This document shows positions 1-7,745 of a DNA stretch of 64,000 bases, piece by piece. Location of the stretch: assembly GCF_013004645.1 (NCBI RefSeq), contig NZ_JABEME010000005.1, forward strand, positions 246,944-310,943, read 5' to 3'. Each line of letters opens with the position of its first letter. The first letter of the stretch is position 1. Source of the stretch: Stenotrophomonas africana (lineage in GTDB: Bacteria; Pseudomonadota; Gammaproteobacteria; Xanthomonadales; Xanthomonadaceae). The notes under the pieces are model-generated. The model searched no databases, was not told where the DNA came from, and saw only the letters and a program-made list of their open reading frames with translations. The translations under genes were made by a program, and so were the position numbers.

Positions 1-507
1 CTGCGGCCGTACCAGAAGGACCGCATCATGATGTTCCTCGACCCGGAGATGGATGCGCTGGGTGCTGGCTGGAACATCATCCAGTCGAAGATCGCGATCG
101 GTTCCGGCGGCTTCGATGGCAAGGGGTGGGGCGAAGGCTCGCAGTCACACCTGAACTTCATTCCCGAACAGACCACCGACTTCGCGTTCTCGGTGCTGAG
201 CGAGGAATTCGGCTGGATCGGCGTGGCTACCGTGCTGGCACTGTATCTGGTGGTGATCGGGCGCTGCCTGTGGATCGCCAGCCAGTCGCGGGATTCCTAT
301 TCGCGCCTGCTGGCCGGCGCTACCGGCCTGGCGTTCTTCGTCTATGTGCTGGTGAACGGCGGGATGATTTCCGGCTTGCTGCCGGTGGTGGGCGTGCCGA
401 TGCCGCTGATCAGCTACGGCGGTACCTCGGCGGTGTCACTGCTGGCCGGCTTCGGATTGGTGATGGCCGTGCGTAGCCACAACCCCGTACACGGCGGCTA
501 CGGCTGA
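1..507 (+). CDS. rodA: RodA, peptidoglycan polymerase, 3' part only
   Basis: This is the C-terminal 168 residues of a SEDS-family glycosyltransferase; the frame is open from base 1, so the gene begins outside the window. RodA polymerises lipid II into glycan strands in the elongasome with PBP2. The fragment shows the family's C-terminal features: a periplasmic stretch (TTDFAFSVLSEEFGWIG) followed by hydrophobic helices and the conserved PLISYGGTSAVSLLAGFG segment. It ends in HNPVHGGYG. The next gene is a close paralogue in the same orientation, with nearly identical residues over most of this region. This is normally the last gene of the mreBCD-mrdA-rodA cluster, which would lie to the left. 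Confidence 0.93.
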   Translation: MRPYQKDRIMMFLDPEMDALGAGWNIIQSKIAIGSGGFDGKGWGEGSQSHLNFIPEQTTDFAFSVLSEEFGWIGVATVLALYLVVIGRCLWIASQSRDSYSRLLAGATGLAFFVYVLVNGGMISGLLPVVGVPMPLISYGGTSAVSLLAGFGLVMAVRSHNPVHGGYG

Positions 508-526
508 GCCCGGCTCCGCAGCCTTT

Positions 527-596
527 GTAGAGTCGAGCCATGCTCGACTGCCTTCCGTACAGCGCGTGCCGGCCCCAAGCCGAGCATGGCTCGACG
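527..596. repeat. SMAG-type GTAG palindrome, two arms
   Basis: Starts with GTAG and a short palindrome (GTCGAGCCATGCTCGAC), followed about 35 bases later by a second, inverted copy (GCCGAGCATGGCTCGAC). It lies between the two rodA genes. The ATG inside the first arm is in frame with the downstream gene but is part of the repeat, so it is not taken as a start. Confidence 0.85.
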
Positions 597-671
597 GCAC
601 AAACGCAGAAGCACCATGACAGCTTCACGCAAGCGCCCGTTGCTACCGTGGCGCACGTGGAATGGAAACGA

Positions 672-1751
672 ATGCTTGGCGGCGGCCGTGAGGCGGTGCG
701 CACGATCGACCTGCCGTTGCTGGTCGCGTTGTTGATCCTGATGGCCGCGGGCCTGGCGGTGCTGCACAGCGTGTCCGGCCCGGTGGGCGGGCAGGCGGCG
801 CGCTTTGCCGGTGGCCTGGTGGCGATGTGGCTGCTGTCGCGTGTTTCGTTGCTGCGCCTGCGCGCGTGGACTCCGGCGTTGTACACGCTGTCGATGCTGC
901 CGCTGATGGCGGTGTACGTCATCGGCACCGGCAAATATGGGCAGCGCTGGCTCAACCTCGGCGTGTTCTACCTGCAACCGTCGGAGCTGCTCAAGCTCAG
1001 CCTGCCGTTGATGATGGCCCGGTACCTGCACCGGCAGCCGTTGCCGCCGTCGCCACGCACGGTACTGACGGCCGCAGTGCTGATCGGCGTGCCGGCGGTG
1101 CTGATCCTGATGCAGCCGAACCTCGGCACCGCCACCCTGGTCACTGCCAGTGGCGTATTCGCATTGTTGCTCGCGGGCCTGCACTGGGGCTGGGTGGCCA
1201 TCGGCGCGGCGGGGCTGGCGGTGGCCGCACCACTGGCGTGGTTCGGTCTGTTGCGTCAGTACCAGAAAGATCGCGTGCTGACCTTCCTCGATCCGGCGGC
1301 AGATCCGCTCGGCACCGGCTGGAACATCCTGCAGTCACGCATCGCAATCGGTTCCGGTGGCTGGCAGGGGCGTGGCTGGGGGCAGGGCACCCAGGCCACG
1401 CTGGATTTCCTGCCCGAGTACACGACCGACTTCGCGTTTTCGGTGCTGGCCGAGGAATTCGGCTGGATCGGTGTGGCGACGCTGTTCGCGCTGTACCTGT
1501 TCGTGGTCGGACGCTGCCTGTGGATCGCAGTGCATGCGCGCGACACGCATGCACGGTTGCTGGCCGGCAGCCTGGGGCTGGCGTTCTTCGTTTACGTACT
1601 GGTGAACGGTGGCATGATTTCCGGCCTGCTGCCGGTGGTGGGCATTCCGATGCCGTTGATCAGCTATGGCGGGACATCGGCGGTCTCGCTGTTGGCCGGC
1701 ATCGGACTGGTAATGGCGGTGCGTGGGCACCGGCCCGTGCACGGGGGATAG
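672..1751 (+). CDS. rodA: Second RodA-like SEDS peptidoglycan polymerase
   Basis: A 359-residue, multi-pass membrane protein of the RodA/FtsW/SpoVE (SEDS) family, close to the usual RodA length of about 370. It carries the conserved GQRWLNLG and QPSELLK segments, DLPLLVALLILMAAGLAVL as first helix, and a C-terminal half almost the same as the rodA that ends just upstream. The start at 672 is chosen because GGAAACGA precedes it by a few bases and it removes an N-terminal extension that would be encoded by the upstream palindromic repeat. The two genes look like a tandem duplication that has diverged, especially in the loop between GSGG and the TTDFAFSV segment. It is probably a polymerase too, since family motifs are retained. 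Confidence 0.9.
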   Translation: MLGGGREAVRTIDLPLLVALLILMAAGLAVLHSVSGPVGGQAARFAGGLVAMWLLSRVSLLRLRAWTPALYTLSMLPLMAVYVIGTGKYGQRWLNLGVFYLQPSELLKLSLPLMMARYLHRQPLPPSPRTVLTAAVLIGVPAVLILMQPNLGTATLVTASGVFALLLAGLHWGWVAIGAAGLAVAAPLAWFGLLRQYQKDRVLTFLDPAADPLGTGWNILQSRIAIGSGGWQGRGWGQGTQATLDFLPEYTTDFAFSVLAEEFGWIGVATLFALYLFVVGRCLWIAVHARDTHARLLAGSLGLAFFVYVLVNGGMISGLLPVVGIPMPLISYGGTSAVSLLAGIGLVMAVRGHRPVHGG

Positions 1752-1752
1752 G

Positions 1753-2350
1753 GTTTCCAGCCAACGGCGCAGCCCCTCGTGGATGACCGCGCAAAGCAGT
1801 TCATGGGTGGGGCCGGGTAGATGGGCCGCGCAGGGGGCGCTGCAAGTACATCCATGTAAGCTCGGTCGCCGCATCCATGCGGCTCACGCCCCTGCGCAGC
1901 CCATCTACCCGGCCACGGACAGGTTCCGTGCGCGTCTACCCACGGAGAAGAAAGAGAAGATCAAAAGCAAAGGCGGCCTGGCGGGTCGCTTCATTGCCTT
2001 GTGTAGAGCCGAAGGCAGCGGCAGGAGCCGCTGCCAACGTCGCCCACGGCGACGGCCCGAAGGGTGCCGGTCAGGACGACCGGCATAGCCATGCTCGGCT
2101 CACGAGCAAGCGCAGCGTCGCGATCCGCTTTTGATCTTCTTTTTCTTCTCCGTCGGTGGCAGACCTCCGAAATCTGTCAGAGGCCGGTCGGGTTGGGTAC
2201 GCGGGGGTGTCAGCCGCATGGATGCGGCTGACAAGCCTCCAGGGACGGATTCACGGCGTCCCCCGCGTACCCAACCCGACCGGCCCACCCACGGCTTCTG
2301 CTTTCAGCGACCAACTCCACCCACGAGGGGCTGCGCCGTTGGCTGGAAAC
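1753..2350. repeat. 598-bp block of nested inverted repeats
   Basis: The block is bounded by a perfect 30-bp inverted repeat (1753-1782 with 2321-2350), which starts two bases after the stop codon of the second rodA. Inside are three more inverted pairs: 1811-1835 with 1889-1914 (nearly perfect), 1942-1968 with 2127-2153 (27 bp, one mismatch) and 2182-2207 with 2260-2285 (26 bp, perfect), the last enclosing a 24-bp hairpin at 2209-2232. The reading frames here have no recognisable protein character, and I call no gene. A motif at 2169-2183 (GAAATCTGTCAGAGG) recurs at the far end of the window. Confidence 0.8.
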
Positions 2351-2464
2351 TTCCTGACTCTGCGCAACGCCCGTTGTGGAAGCGTTCTCACAACGATGCA
2401 CGGCAGCACACCCGCTGACCAAAGTCCGCAAAAAATGTTAGCTGGTTCACACTTTTACAGCGCG

Positions 2465-2478
2465 TTGATCTTGATCAA
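2465..2478 (+). promoter_or_regulatory. FNR/Anr-type box with class II promoter
   Basis: TTGATCTTGATCAA is a perfect match to the FNR/Anr consensus TTGAT-N4-ATCAA. CACAAT at 2501-2506 can serve as a -10 hexamer. The start it predicts (about 2513) places the centre of the box at -41.5, the standard class II activator position. What it drives is unclear: either a GGA-rich RNA or a long mltB leader. Confidence 0.55.
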
Positions 2479-2512
2479 TGGACTTGTCGTAATCGGCCTG
2501 CACAATGGCGGC

Positions 2513-2760
2513 CCGCTCGGCACAGGCGCCGTCAATCGATGCAGCGCAGGGGGCGCCGGGCGGGAAGCAGTACTGATCCAACGGGTACAGGGAGCGCGGG
2601 GTACTGCCACTGGGGAGCGGCAGCCGCGCAGGTACCGACCGGATCCGGTCGCCGGTTGCGTCTGCGGGGATGGGGACGCAACCGGCAGCCTCTATCTGAA
2701 TGGGGAAGCCTGATCACGACGTCTTCACATTTCCCGCTGAACGCGGGCAAATCGTTGTGA
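2513..2760 (+). ncRNA. Candidate GGA-rich structured RNA (Rsm/Csr-sponge-like)
   Basis: No credible gene lies between the repeat block and mltB. The stretch holds seven GGA motifs (2563, 2591, 2614, 2641, 2668, 2674, 2704). One at 2585-2593 reads GTACAGGGA and matches the CsrA/RsmA core UACARGGA. A perfect 12-bp stem (2651-2662 with 2675-2686) has a G-rich 12-base loop, GACCGGATCCGGTC at 2638-2651 is self-complementary, and CCCGC-tgaac-GCGGG lies at 2733-2747. RsmA-titrating RNAs show GGA in hairpin loops. There is no clear U-tract terminator. On the minus strand the same hairpins would carry C-rich loops, which is an alternative reading. Confidence 0.35.
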
Positions 2761-2783
2761 TTCATGGTGTTAGGGGTTTTAAT
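2755..2783 (+). promoter_or_regulatory. Sigma-70-like promoter of mltB
   Basis: TTGTGA (2755-2760) and TTTAAT (2778-2783) are separated by 17 bases. Transcription would start near 2790, about 20 bases before the mltB ATG. This makes the upstream GGA-rich stretch potentially a separate transcript. Confidence 0.5.
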
Positions 2784-2810
2784 TCATCCATGACCTGCTA
2801 ACCTGCGACG

Positions 2811-3956
2811 ATGATTCGACGCACTCTGGCCTGCATGCTTACCCTCGGCCTGGTCGCCTGCGCGACCCAGCCGAAGTCCCCACCGTCTTCGCCCCAGGCC
2901 AGCAGTACGCCGCGCCAACCCGCCGCCAAGGCCCATGGCCCGGCCGAGGCCGCGCCCGAAGCCGCCGCTGCCACCGCGCCGCCGGTCGATCTCACCCCGG
3001 TACCGTTTGAAGTCGCGCGGGCCCGCTTCATTGCCGATACCGCCAAGCGCTATGGCTTGAAGCCGGAGCAGATCAGCAGCGTGCTCGACCAGGCGCAGGT
3101 GCGCCAGCCGATCATCGCCGCGATGTCGCGCCCGGCCGAACGGGTCAAGCCGTGGAACGAATACCGGCCGATGTTCATCAGCAAGGCACGCATCGATGGC
3201 GGCCGTGCGTTCCTGGCCCAGCATCGCGCCGAACTGGATCGCGTGCAGCAGCGCACCGGCGTGCCGGCCGAAGTGATCGTGGCGATCATCGGCGTGGAAA
3301 CCAGCTACGGCAAGAATGCCGGCAGCCACCGCGTGCTTGATGCGCTGTACACGTTGGCGTTCTATTACCCGCGCAGCGGCGACCCGGCCAAGCTGGAGCG
3401 CGAAGTACGCCGCGAGCTGTTCTTCCGCGATGAACTGGCCAAGCTGTTCGAGCTGGGCCGCGAAGAAAACCTGGACATCACCACGCTCAAGGGCAGCTAT
3501 GCCGGTGCGATGGGCATGGGCCAGTTCATGCCGTCCAGCTATCTCGATTACGCCGTGGACGGAAACGGTGATGGCCGCCGCGACCTGTTCACCAGCTACG
3601 ACGACGTGTTCTCGTCCATCGCCAACTACTTCGTGAAGAAGGGTGGTTGGGTGCGTGGCGGGCAGGTGGCCGTTCCGGCCACGCTGGCGCCGGGCCGCGA
3701 GGAGTTCAATCCGACCGAATGGATGCCGACTTGGTCTCTGGCCGACCTGGCCCAGCGCGGCTACCAGCCGAGCGCGCCGGTGCAGCCGGGCGCCACCGCC
3801 ACCCCGATCACCCTGGAAGGCAGCACCGGCAAGCAGTACTGGCTGGGCTTCCAGAACTACTACGCGATCACCCGCTACAACCTCTCGAAGATGTACGCGA
3901 TGGCCGTGTTCCAGTTGTCCCAGGCCATCGCCGGACAGGAGCTGCCCCCGGCATGA
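2811..3956 (+). CDS. mltB: Membrane-bound lytic murein transglycosylase B
   Basis: A 381-residue lipoprotein of the MltB family (GH103), which cleaves the MurNAc-GlcNAc bond of peptidoglycan with formation of an anhydro end. The lipobox LGLVAC puts the lipidated cysteine at residue 17, followed by an Ala/Pro-rich tether to about residue 60. The catalytic glutamate is in GVETSYGK (E163), and the fold's later motifs MGMGQFMPSSY and the calcium-type loop DGNGDGRRDLF follow. The stop overlaps the start of rlpA by ATGA, so the two are probably co-transcribed and both lipoproteins act on septal or side-wall peptidoglycan. A sigma-70-like promoter sits close upstream. Confidence 0.95.
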   Translation: MIRRTLACMLTLGLVACATQPKSPPSSPQASSTPRQPAAKAHGPAEAAPEAAAATAPPVDLTPVPFEVARARFIADTAKRYGLKPEQISSVLDQAQVRQPIIAAMSRPAERVKPWNEYRPMFISKARIDGGRAFLAQHRAELDRVQQRTGVPAEVIVAIIGVETSYGKNAGSHRVLDALYTLAFYYPRSGDPAKLEREVRRELFFRDELAKLFELGREENLDITTLKGSYAGAMGMGQFMPSSYLDYAVDGNGDGRRDLFTSYDDVFSSIANYFVKKGGWVRGGQVAVPATLAPGREEFNPTEWMPTWSLADLAQRGYQPSAPVQPGATATPITLEGSTGKQYWLGFQNYYAITRYNLSKMYAMAVFQLSQAIAGQELPPA

Positions 3957-5227
3957 ACACCAGATGGCTGGTCCCAGGCTTGATCGTCCTCGCGCTGGCT
4001 GCCTGCAGCAGCGCGCCGAAGAAGCCGGCCACGGCCGGCCATGGTGGCAAGTCCAGTGGCACGCTGGTGCAGGGCCGTGGTTCGCGCCCGGCGCACTGCC
4101 CGGAAGGTTCGCCGTATGCGGCGGCCAAGGAAGACCTGAGCACCCGCGGCAACTACACCGCCGGTGGCCTGTACAAGCCGGGCGTGCGTGACAGCACGCC
4201 GGACTACATTCCGAACGTGGCCTGCATCCCCGAACCGGAAGTGACCGCGGAAGAGCGCTCGGCGATCGGCAACAAGACCCCGTACGTGGTGCTGGGCAAG
4301 TCCTACAAGGTGCTCGACGACACCCGCAACTATGTCGAACGCGGCACCGCGTCGTACTACGGGGCCAAGTTCCACGGCCGCCTGACCTCCAACCGTGAGG
4401 TCTACGACATGTACCAGTTCACTGCCGCGCACAAGACGCTGCCGCTGCCCAGCTTTGCCCGCGTGACCAACCTGGACAACGGCGAATCGGTGATCGTGCG
4501 CGTCAACGACCGCGGCCCGTTCCACGATGGCCGCGTGGTTGATCTCAGCTATGCCGCCGCCGTGCGCCTGGGCATCACCCAGCGCGGCACCGGCAACGTC
4601 GAAGTGCGCGCGCTGCAGCCGGGCGAGAGCAACCTGATGGCGCAGAAGCCGTCGCGTCGCGAGCGTCGTGCTGCCGACGCGGCGGCAACTACCGCCGTGG
4701 CCAGCGCGCGGCCGGCTGCGGCCCCGCGTGCCGCCGCCGACAGCGATATCGATCGCCTGGTCAACCGCCTGCCCACCGATGGCGCCCCGGCGCGTGGCCA
4801 GCCGGCCACCACCCAGGGCGTGGCCAGCACCGTGCCGGATGTGGCGGTCAGCAGCCTGCCGCCGAGTGCACCGCCGGTGCGCAGCGCGCCGTACGCGCCG
4901 GCTCCGGCGGCTGTTGCCAGCACCACGCCTCGCGCCGTTGCGCCGGCGCCCGTCCGCACCGCACCGGCCACCCCCAGCCTGTCGCAGCAGGTGGTAGGCG
5001 CGGTGATGGTGCAGGTGGCCAGCTTCTCCAACCGCGACAACGCCAACCGTGCGATGGGGCAGCTCAATGCCGCCGGCATTGTCGGCGCGACCATCAGCGA
5101 CATCGCCGCCGGTGGCCGTACCCTGTTCCGCCTGCGCGTTCCCGCCAGCGACCATGCCAGTGCCGCGGAACTTGCCGGCCGCATCGCCGGTCTGGGCCTG
5201 GGTTCGCCGCAGATCGTGAAGGATTGA
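3953..5227 (+). CDS. rlpA: RlpA septal lytic transglycosylase lipoprotein
   Basis: A 424-residue outer-membrane lipoprotein; the lipobox LALAAC gives C18. A double-psi beta-barrel domain (about residues 128-215, with GTASYYGAKFHGRLTSNREV and VRVNDRGPF containing the likely catalytic Asp) is followed by a long Ala/Pro-rich linker and a C-terminal SPOR domain (about 345-424, VMVQVASFSNRDNANRAM) that binds denuded septal glycan. In Pseudomonas RlpA cleaves glycan strands lacking stem peptides. The start at 3953 overlaps the mltB stop; a much longer upstream frame exists but lies inside mltB. Context with rodA, mltB and dacC supports a cell-wall role. Confidence 0.95.
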   Translation: MNTRWLVPGLIVLALAACSSAPKKPATAGHGGKSSGTLVQGRGSRPAHCPEGSPYAAAKEDLSTRGNYTAGGLYKPGVRDSTPDYIPNVACIPEPEVTAEERSAIGNKTPYVVLGKSYKVLDDTRNYVERGTASYYGAKFHGRLTSNREVYDMYQFTAAHKTLPLPSFARVTNLDNGESVIVRVNDRGPFHDGRVVDLSYAAAVRLGITQRGTGNVEVRALQPGESNLMAQKPSRRERRAADAAATTAVASARPAAAPRAAADSDIDRLVNRLPTDGAPARGQPATTQGVASTVPDVAVSSLPPSAPPVRSAPYAPAPAAVASTTPRAVAPAPVRTAPATPSLSQQVVGAVMVQVASFSNRDNANRAMGQLNAAGIVGATISDIAAGGRTLFRLRVPASDHASAAELAGRIAGLGLGSPQIVKD

Positions 5228-5326
5228 TCCGCCCGGGCCGGTGCTGCCGGCCCATGCTCCCCCGGCCTACAATGGCCGTTACGTTCCACCCTCCATTCCC
5301 GGCCGTCCCCTGGAGCCTGCTGTCCA

Positions 5327-6547
5327 ATGAATTTCCGTTCCGCCGCCACCGCCCTGGCCGCCACCCTGGTGGTGGGCCTGGCTTCCGCCCAGACCCCGCT
5401 GCCGACCCCGGCCACGCCGGCGCCTGCCGCCGCCGCTGCCGCCCCGGCTACCGTCGCCACTCCGCCGGCCCCGGCGCCGAGCGTGTCCAAGGCCTGGGTC
5501 CTGATGGATTACGCCACCGGCCAGGTACTGGCTGGCGAGAACGTCCACGAACAGCTGGCTCCGGCCAGCATCACCAAGGTGATGACGTCCTACGTGATCG
5601 CCGCCGAGGTCAAGAACGGCAAGGTCCGTGCGGATGACCAGGTAATGATGAGCGAGCGCGCCTGGCGCGAAGGTGGCGCCGGCACCGACGGCAGCTACAG
5701 CGGATTCCCGGTCAACCAGACTGCACGCCTGGAAGACATGGAAAAGGGCATGGCGATCCAGTCCGGCAATGACGCCGCGATTGCCCTGGCCGAGCACGTG
5801 GCCGGCAGCGAAGAAGCCTTTGCGTCGCTGATGAACAGCTACGCCGCCAAGATCGGCATGAAGGACTCGCACTTCGTCAACGCCCACGGCCTGACCGCGC
5901 AGGGCCACCACAGCACCGCCTACGACCTGGCGCTGCTGGGCCGCGCGATGGTGCGTGATTACCCGGAAACCTACGCGTACAACAAGATCAAGGAATTCCA
6001 GGTCGGCAACATCAAGCAGCCGAACCGCAACCTGCTGCTGTGGCGCGATGGCAGCGTCGATGGCATCAAGACCGGCCACACCTCCGAAGCCGGCTACTGC
6101 CTGATGAGCTCGGCCCAGCGTGGCGACCAGCGCCTGATTGCCGTTGTGCTGGGCGGTGCGTCGGAGAAGCAGCGTGCCGATGACAGCCTTGCGCTGTTGA
6201 ACTGGGGCTTCCGCTTCTTCGAGACCCACCGCCTGTACGAGCCGGGCAAGGCCGTGGCCGAGCACAAGGTCTGGAAGGGCACCACCGACAAGGTGCAGCT
6301 GGGCGTGGCCCAGCCGATGCTGGTGAGCGTGCCGCGCGGCCGCTACAACGACCTGAAGCCGAGCATCGACGTGCCCAAGACCCTGGAAGCACCGTTCACC
6401 GCCGGCCAGCAGATCGGCACCGTGAAAGTCACCCTGGATGGCAAGGTCATCGCTGAGGCACCGCTGGTGGCCGTGGCCGCCGTCGAACAGGCTGGCTTCT
6501 TCAAGCGCCTGTGGGACAGCTTCTGGATGTGGTGGGAATCGGAATGA
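5327..6547 (+). CDS. dacC: D-alanyl-D-alanine carboxypeptidase (PBP5/6 type)
   Basis: A 406-residue low-molecular-weight penicillin-binding protein that trims the terminal D-Ala from peptidoglycan stem peptides in the periplasm. All three active-site motifs are visible: SITK (S81, K84), SGN (146-148) and KTG (248-250). A signal peptide ends near residue 21, followed by a Pro/Ala-rich stretch unusual in length for the family. The C-terminus (FFKRLWDSFWMWWESE) is an amphipathic helix of the type that anchors PBP5 to the inner membrane. A TACAAT hexamer at 5271-5276 is a possible -10. A terminator follows the gene. The choice between the dacA and dacC symbols is by convention only. Confidence 0.93.
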   Translation: MNFRSAATALAATLVVGLASAQTPLPTPATPAPAAAAAAPATVATPPAPAPSVSKAWVLMDYATGQVLAGENVHEQLAPASITKVMTSYVIAAEVKNGKVRADDQVMMSERAWREGGAGTDGSYSGFPVNQTARLEDMEKGMAIQSGNDAAIALAEHVAGSEEAFASLMNSYAAKIGMKDSHFVNAHGLTAQGHHSTAYDLALLGRAMVRDYPETYAYNKIKEFQVGNIKQPNRNLLLWRDGSVDGIKTGHTSEAGYCLMSSAQRGDQRLIAVVLGGASEKQRADDSLALLNWGFRFFETHRLYEPGKAVAEHKVWKGTTDKVQLGVAQPMLVSVPRGRYNDLKPSIDVPKTLEAPFTAGQQIGTVKVTLDGKVIAEAPLVAVAAVEQAGFFKRLWDSFWMWWESE

Positions 6548-6574
6548 TCCACGCCCTGGCGTGGTGAACGGAAA

Positions 6575-6594
6575 AGGCCGGCGAATGCCGGCCT
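6575..6594 (+). terminator. Hairpin after dacC
   Basis: AGGCCGGC pairs with GCCGGCCT across a four-base loop, preceded by an A-tract and followed by TCTTCCGTTTT. The A-rich left flank and T-rich right flank would let it end transcription of dacC. Confidence 0.65.
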
Positions 6595-6604
6595 CTTCCG
6601 TTTT

Positions 6605-6662
6605 GCAGAGTCGCGCCATGCTCGACTGAGGTTGAATGCAGTCGAGCATGGCGCGACTCTAC
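6605..6662. repeat. SMAG-type palindrome pair
   Basis: GCAGAGTCGCGCCATGCTCGACT and an inverted copy ending in CTAC. The element fills the gap between the dacC terminator and the converging lpxR-like gene. The left end reads GCAG rather than GTAG. Confidence 0.75.
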
Positions 6663-6671
6663 AAATGGCGC

Positions 6672-7745
6672 TTACAGCGAGCGGCTGATGGTGAAGCTGC
6701 CGAACACGGGGGCTTCGCGCTGGCCGTAGAACTCGCGGGTGCTGTGGTAGCGCGCTACCGCGAACTTCCAGCGGCCGTACATCAGCGCCATGCCGTAGCC
6801 GCCCTGGGCTACCACGTGGCGCTTGTCCACGCTGTGGCTGCTGCGGAACGTGTTGCCGTCCAGGGTGATGTCGCGGATCATCCACGCCGCGTCGGTGGTC
6901 ACGAACATGTGCCATGACCAGCCATTGGGGCGACCGCCACGCGTCGGCGCCGTGTTCTCACCGGCCGGACGCAACGGCGTGCTGCCGAAATCATCGGGCA
7001 GCTTCCAGCCGAAACGCACTTCGCCACCGGCATTGGCCTTGGTTTCCAGGTTGCCGATCGCACCACCGTAGTGGCTGATCGCATCCCAACCCCAGCCGCC
7101 GGCATTGACGCTGGCATCGGCCGGCCAGCGGCGCATGCGCTCGTGGGTCAGCATGAACAGCGGCTCGTTGTGCAGCTGGTTGTCCCAGCCCTCGAACTTC
7201 TTGTCGCCCAGGATGTTGTGCACCGCGTCCTGCACCTGCTTGCCCTGGGCCCACGGGCCGACCATGCCCAGCGTCAGCTGGGTGGTCTGCAGGCGGTCGC
7301 CGCTGCGCGCGTTGAAGCCGAAGCTGGCGATCAGTACACCGGCATAGGGGCGGTCATCCTTGATCAGATCGCGGCGGGCCGGATCGGTCGGGGTGAAGAT
7401 GCCCTGGCCGATGCTGAAGATCATGTTCTGCTGTTCGAACCTGCCGGGGTGCAGGCCTTCCAGATACTGGTTCACCCAGCGTGCCATGCGCGGCAGGCAC
7501 GGGTCGTCGGTGTAGTCGACCAGGTTCGGCGAGACCAGGGTCAGCTGCGCGCCGTTGGTGTACCCCTGGTCCTGGTGGCGGCCACCGAACAGGTCGTTGT
7601 CGACGCGGAAGTTGATCTGCGGTGGGTGGTCGCGCATTGCGTCCGGACCGCATTGTTCGGCGGCCTGGGCGGCAAGCGGGAGGGCGGCAGCGAGCAGGCC
7701 GGACAGCCCGAGGGCCGTGAGGCGGCGTTGGGAAGGGGGGCTCAT
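6672..7745 (-). CDS. lpxR: LpxR-family lipid A deacylase (DUF2219)
   Basis: A predicted outer-membrane beta-barrel of 357 residues. LpxR in Salmonella removes the 3'-acyloxyacyl group of lipid A and modulates TLR4 recognition. Here a signal peptide (LTALGLSGLLAAALPLAAQA) is followed by NFRVDNDLFGG, matching the Asn-Asp pair near the LpxR N-terminus, then QGYTNGAQLT, and later a His in MLTHERMRRW and the DDRPYAG stretch, all typical of the family. The protein ends in a beta strand with an FTISRSL tail. The ATG at 7745 is chosen because it sits directly before the signal peptide; a GTG at 7784 preceded by a G-rich stretch is an alternative. Function is by family only. It converges with dacC. 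Confidence 0.8.
   Translation of the reverse strand: MSPPSQRRLTALGLSGLLAAALPLAAQAAEQCGPDAMRDHPPQINFRVDNDLFGGRHQDQGYTNGAQLTLVSPNLVDYTDDPCLPRMARWVNQYLEGLHPGRFEQQNMIFSIGQGIFTPTDPARRDLIKDDRPYAGVLIASFGFNARSGDRLQTTQLTLGMVGPWAQGKQVQDAVHNILGDKKFEGWDNQLHNEPLFMLTHERMRRWPADASVNAGGWGWDAISHYGGAIGNLETKANAGGEVRFGWKLPDDFGSTPLRPAGENTAPTRGGRPNGWSWHMFVTTDAAWMIRDITLDGNTFRSSHSVDKRHVVAQGGYGMALMYGRWKFAVARYHSTREFYGQREAPVFGSFTISRSL

Noticed and set aside
540..671. N-terminal extension of the second rodA frame
   Set aside because: The in-frame ATG lies in a SMAG palindrome and the extension has no SEDS character; 672 has a good ribosome-binding site.
1877..2713. Several short frames between the second rodA and mltB
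   Set aside because: They run through inverted repeats and the GGA-rich stretch, with repeat-derived residues and no recognisable domain.
2513..2760. C-rich-loop small RNA (sX13-like) on the minus strand
   Set aside because: Possible, but the FNR-type promoter and UACARGGA match both favour the plus strand; kept as an alternative only.
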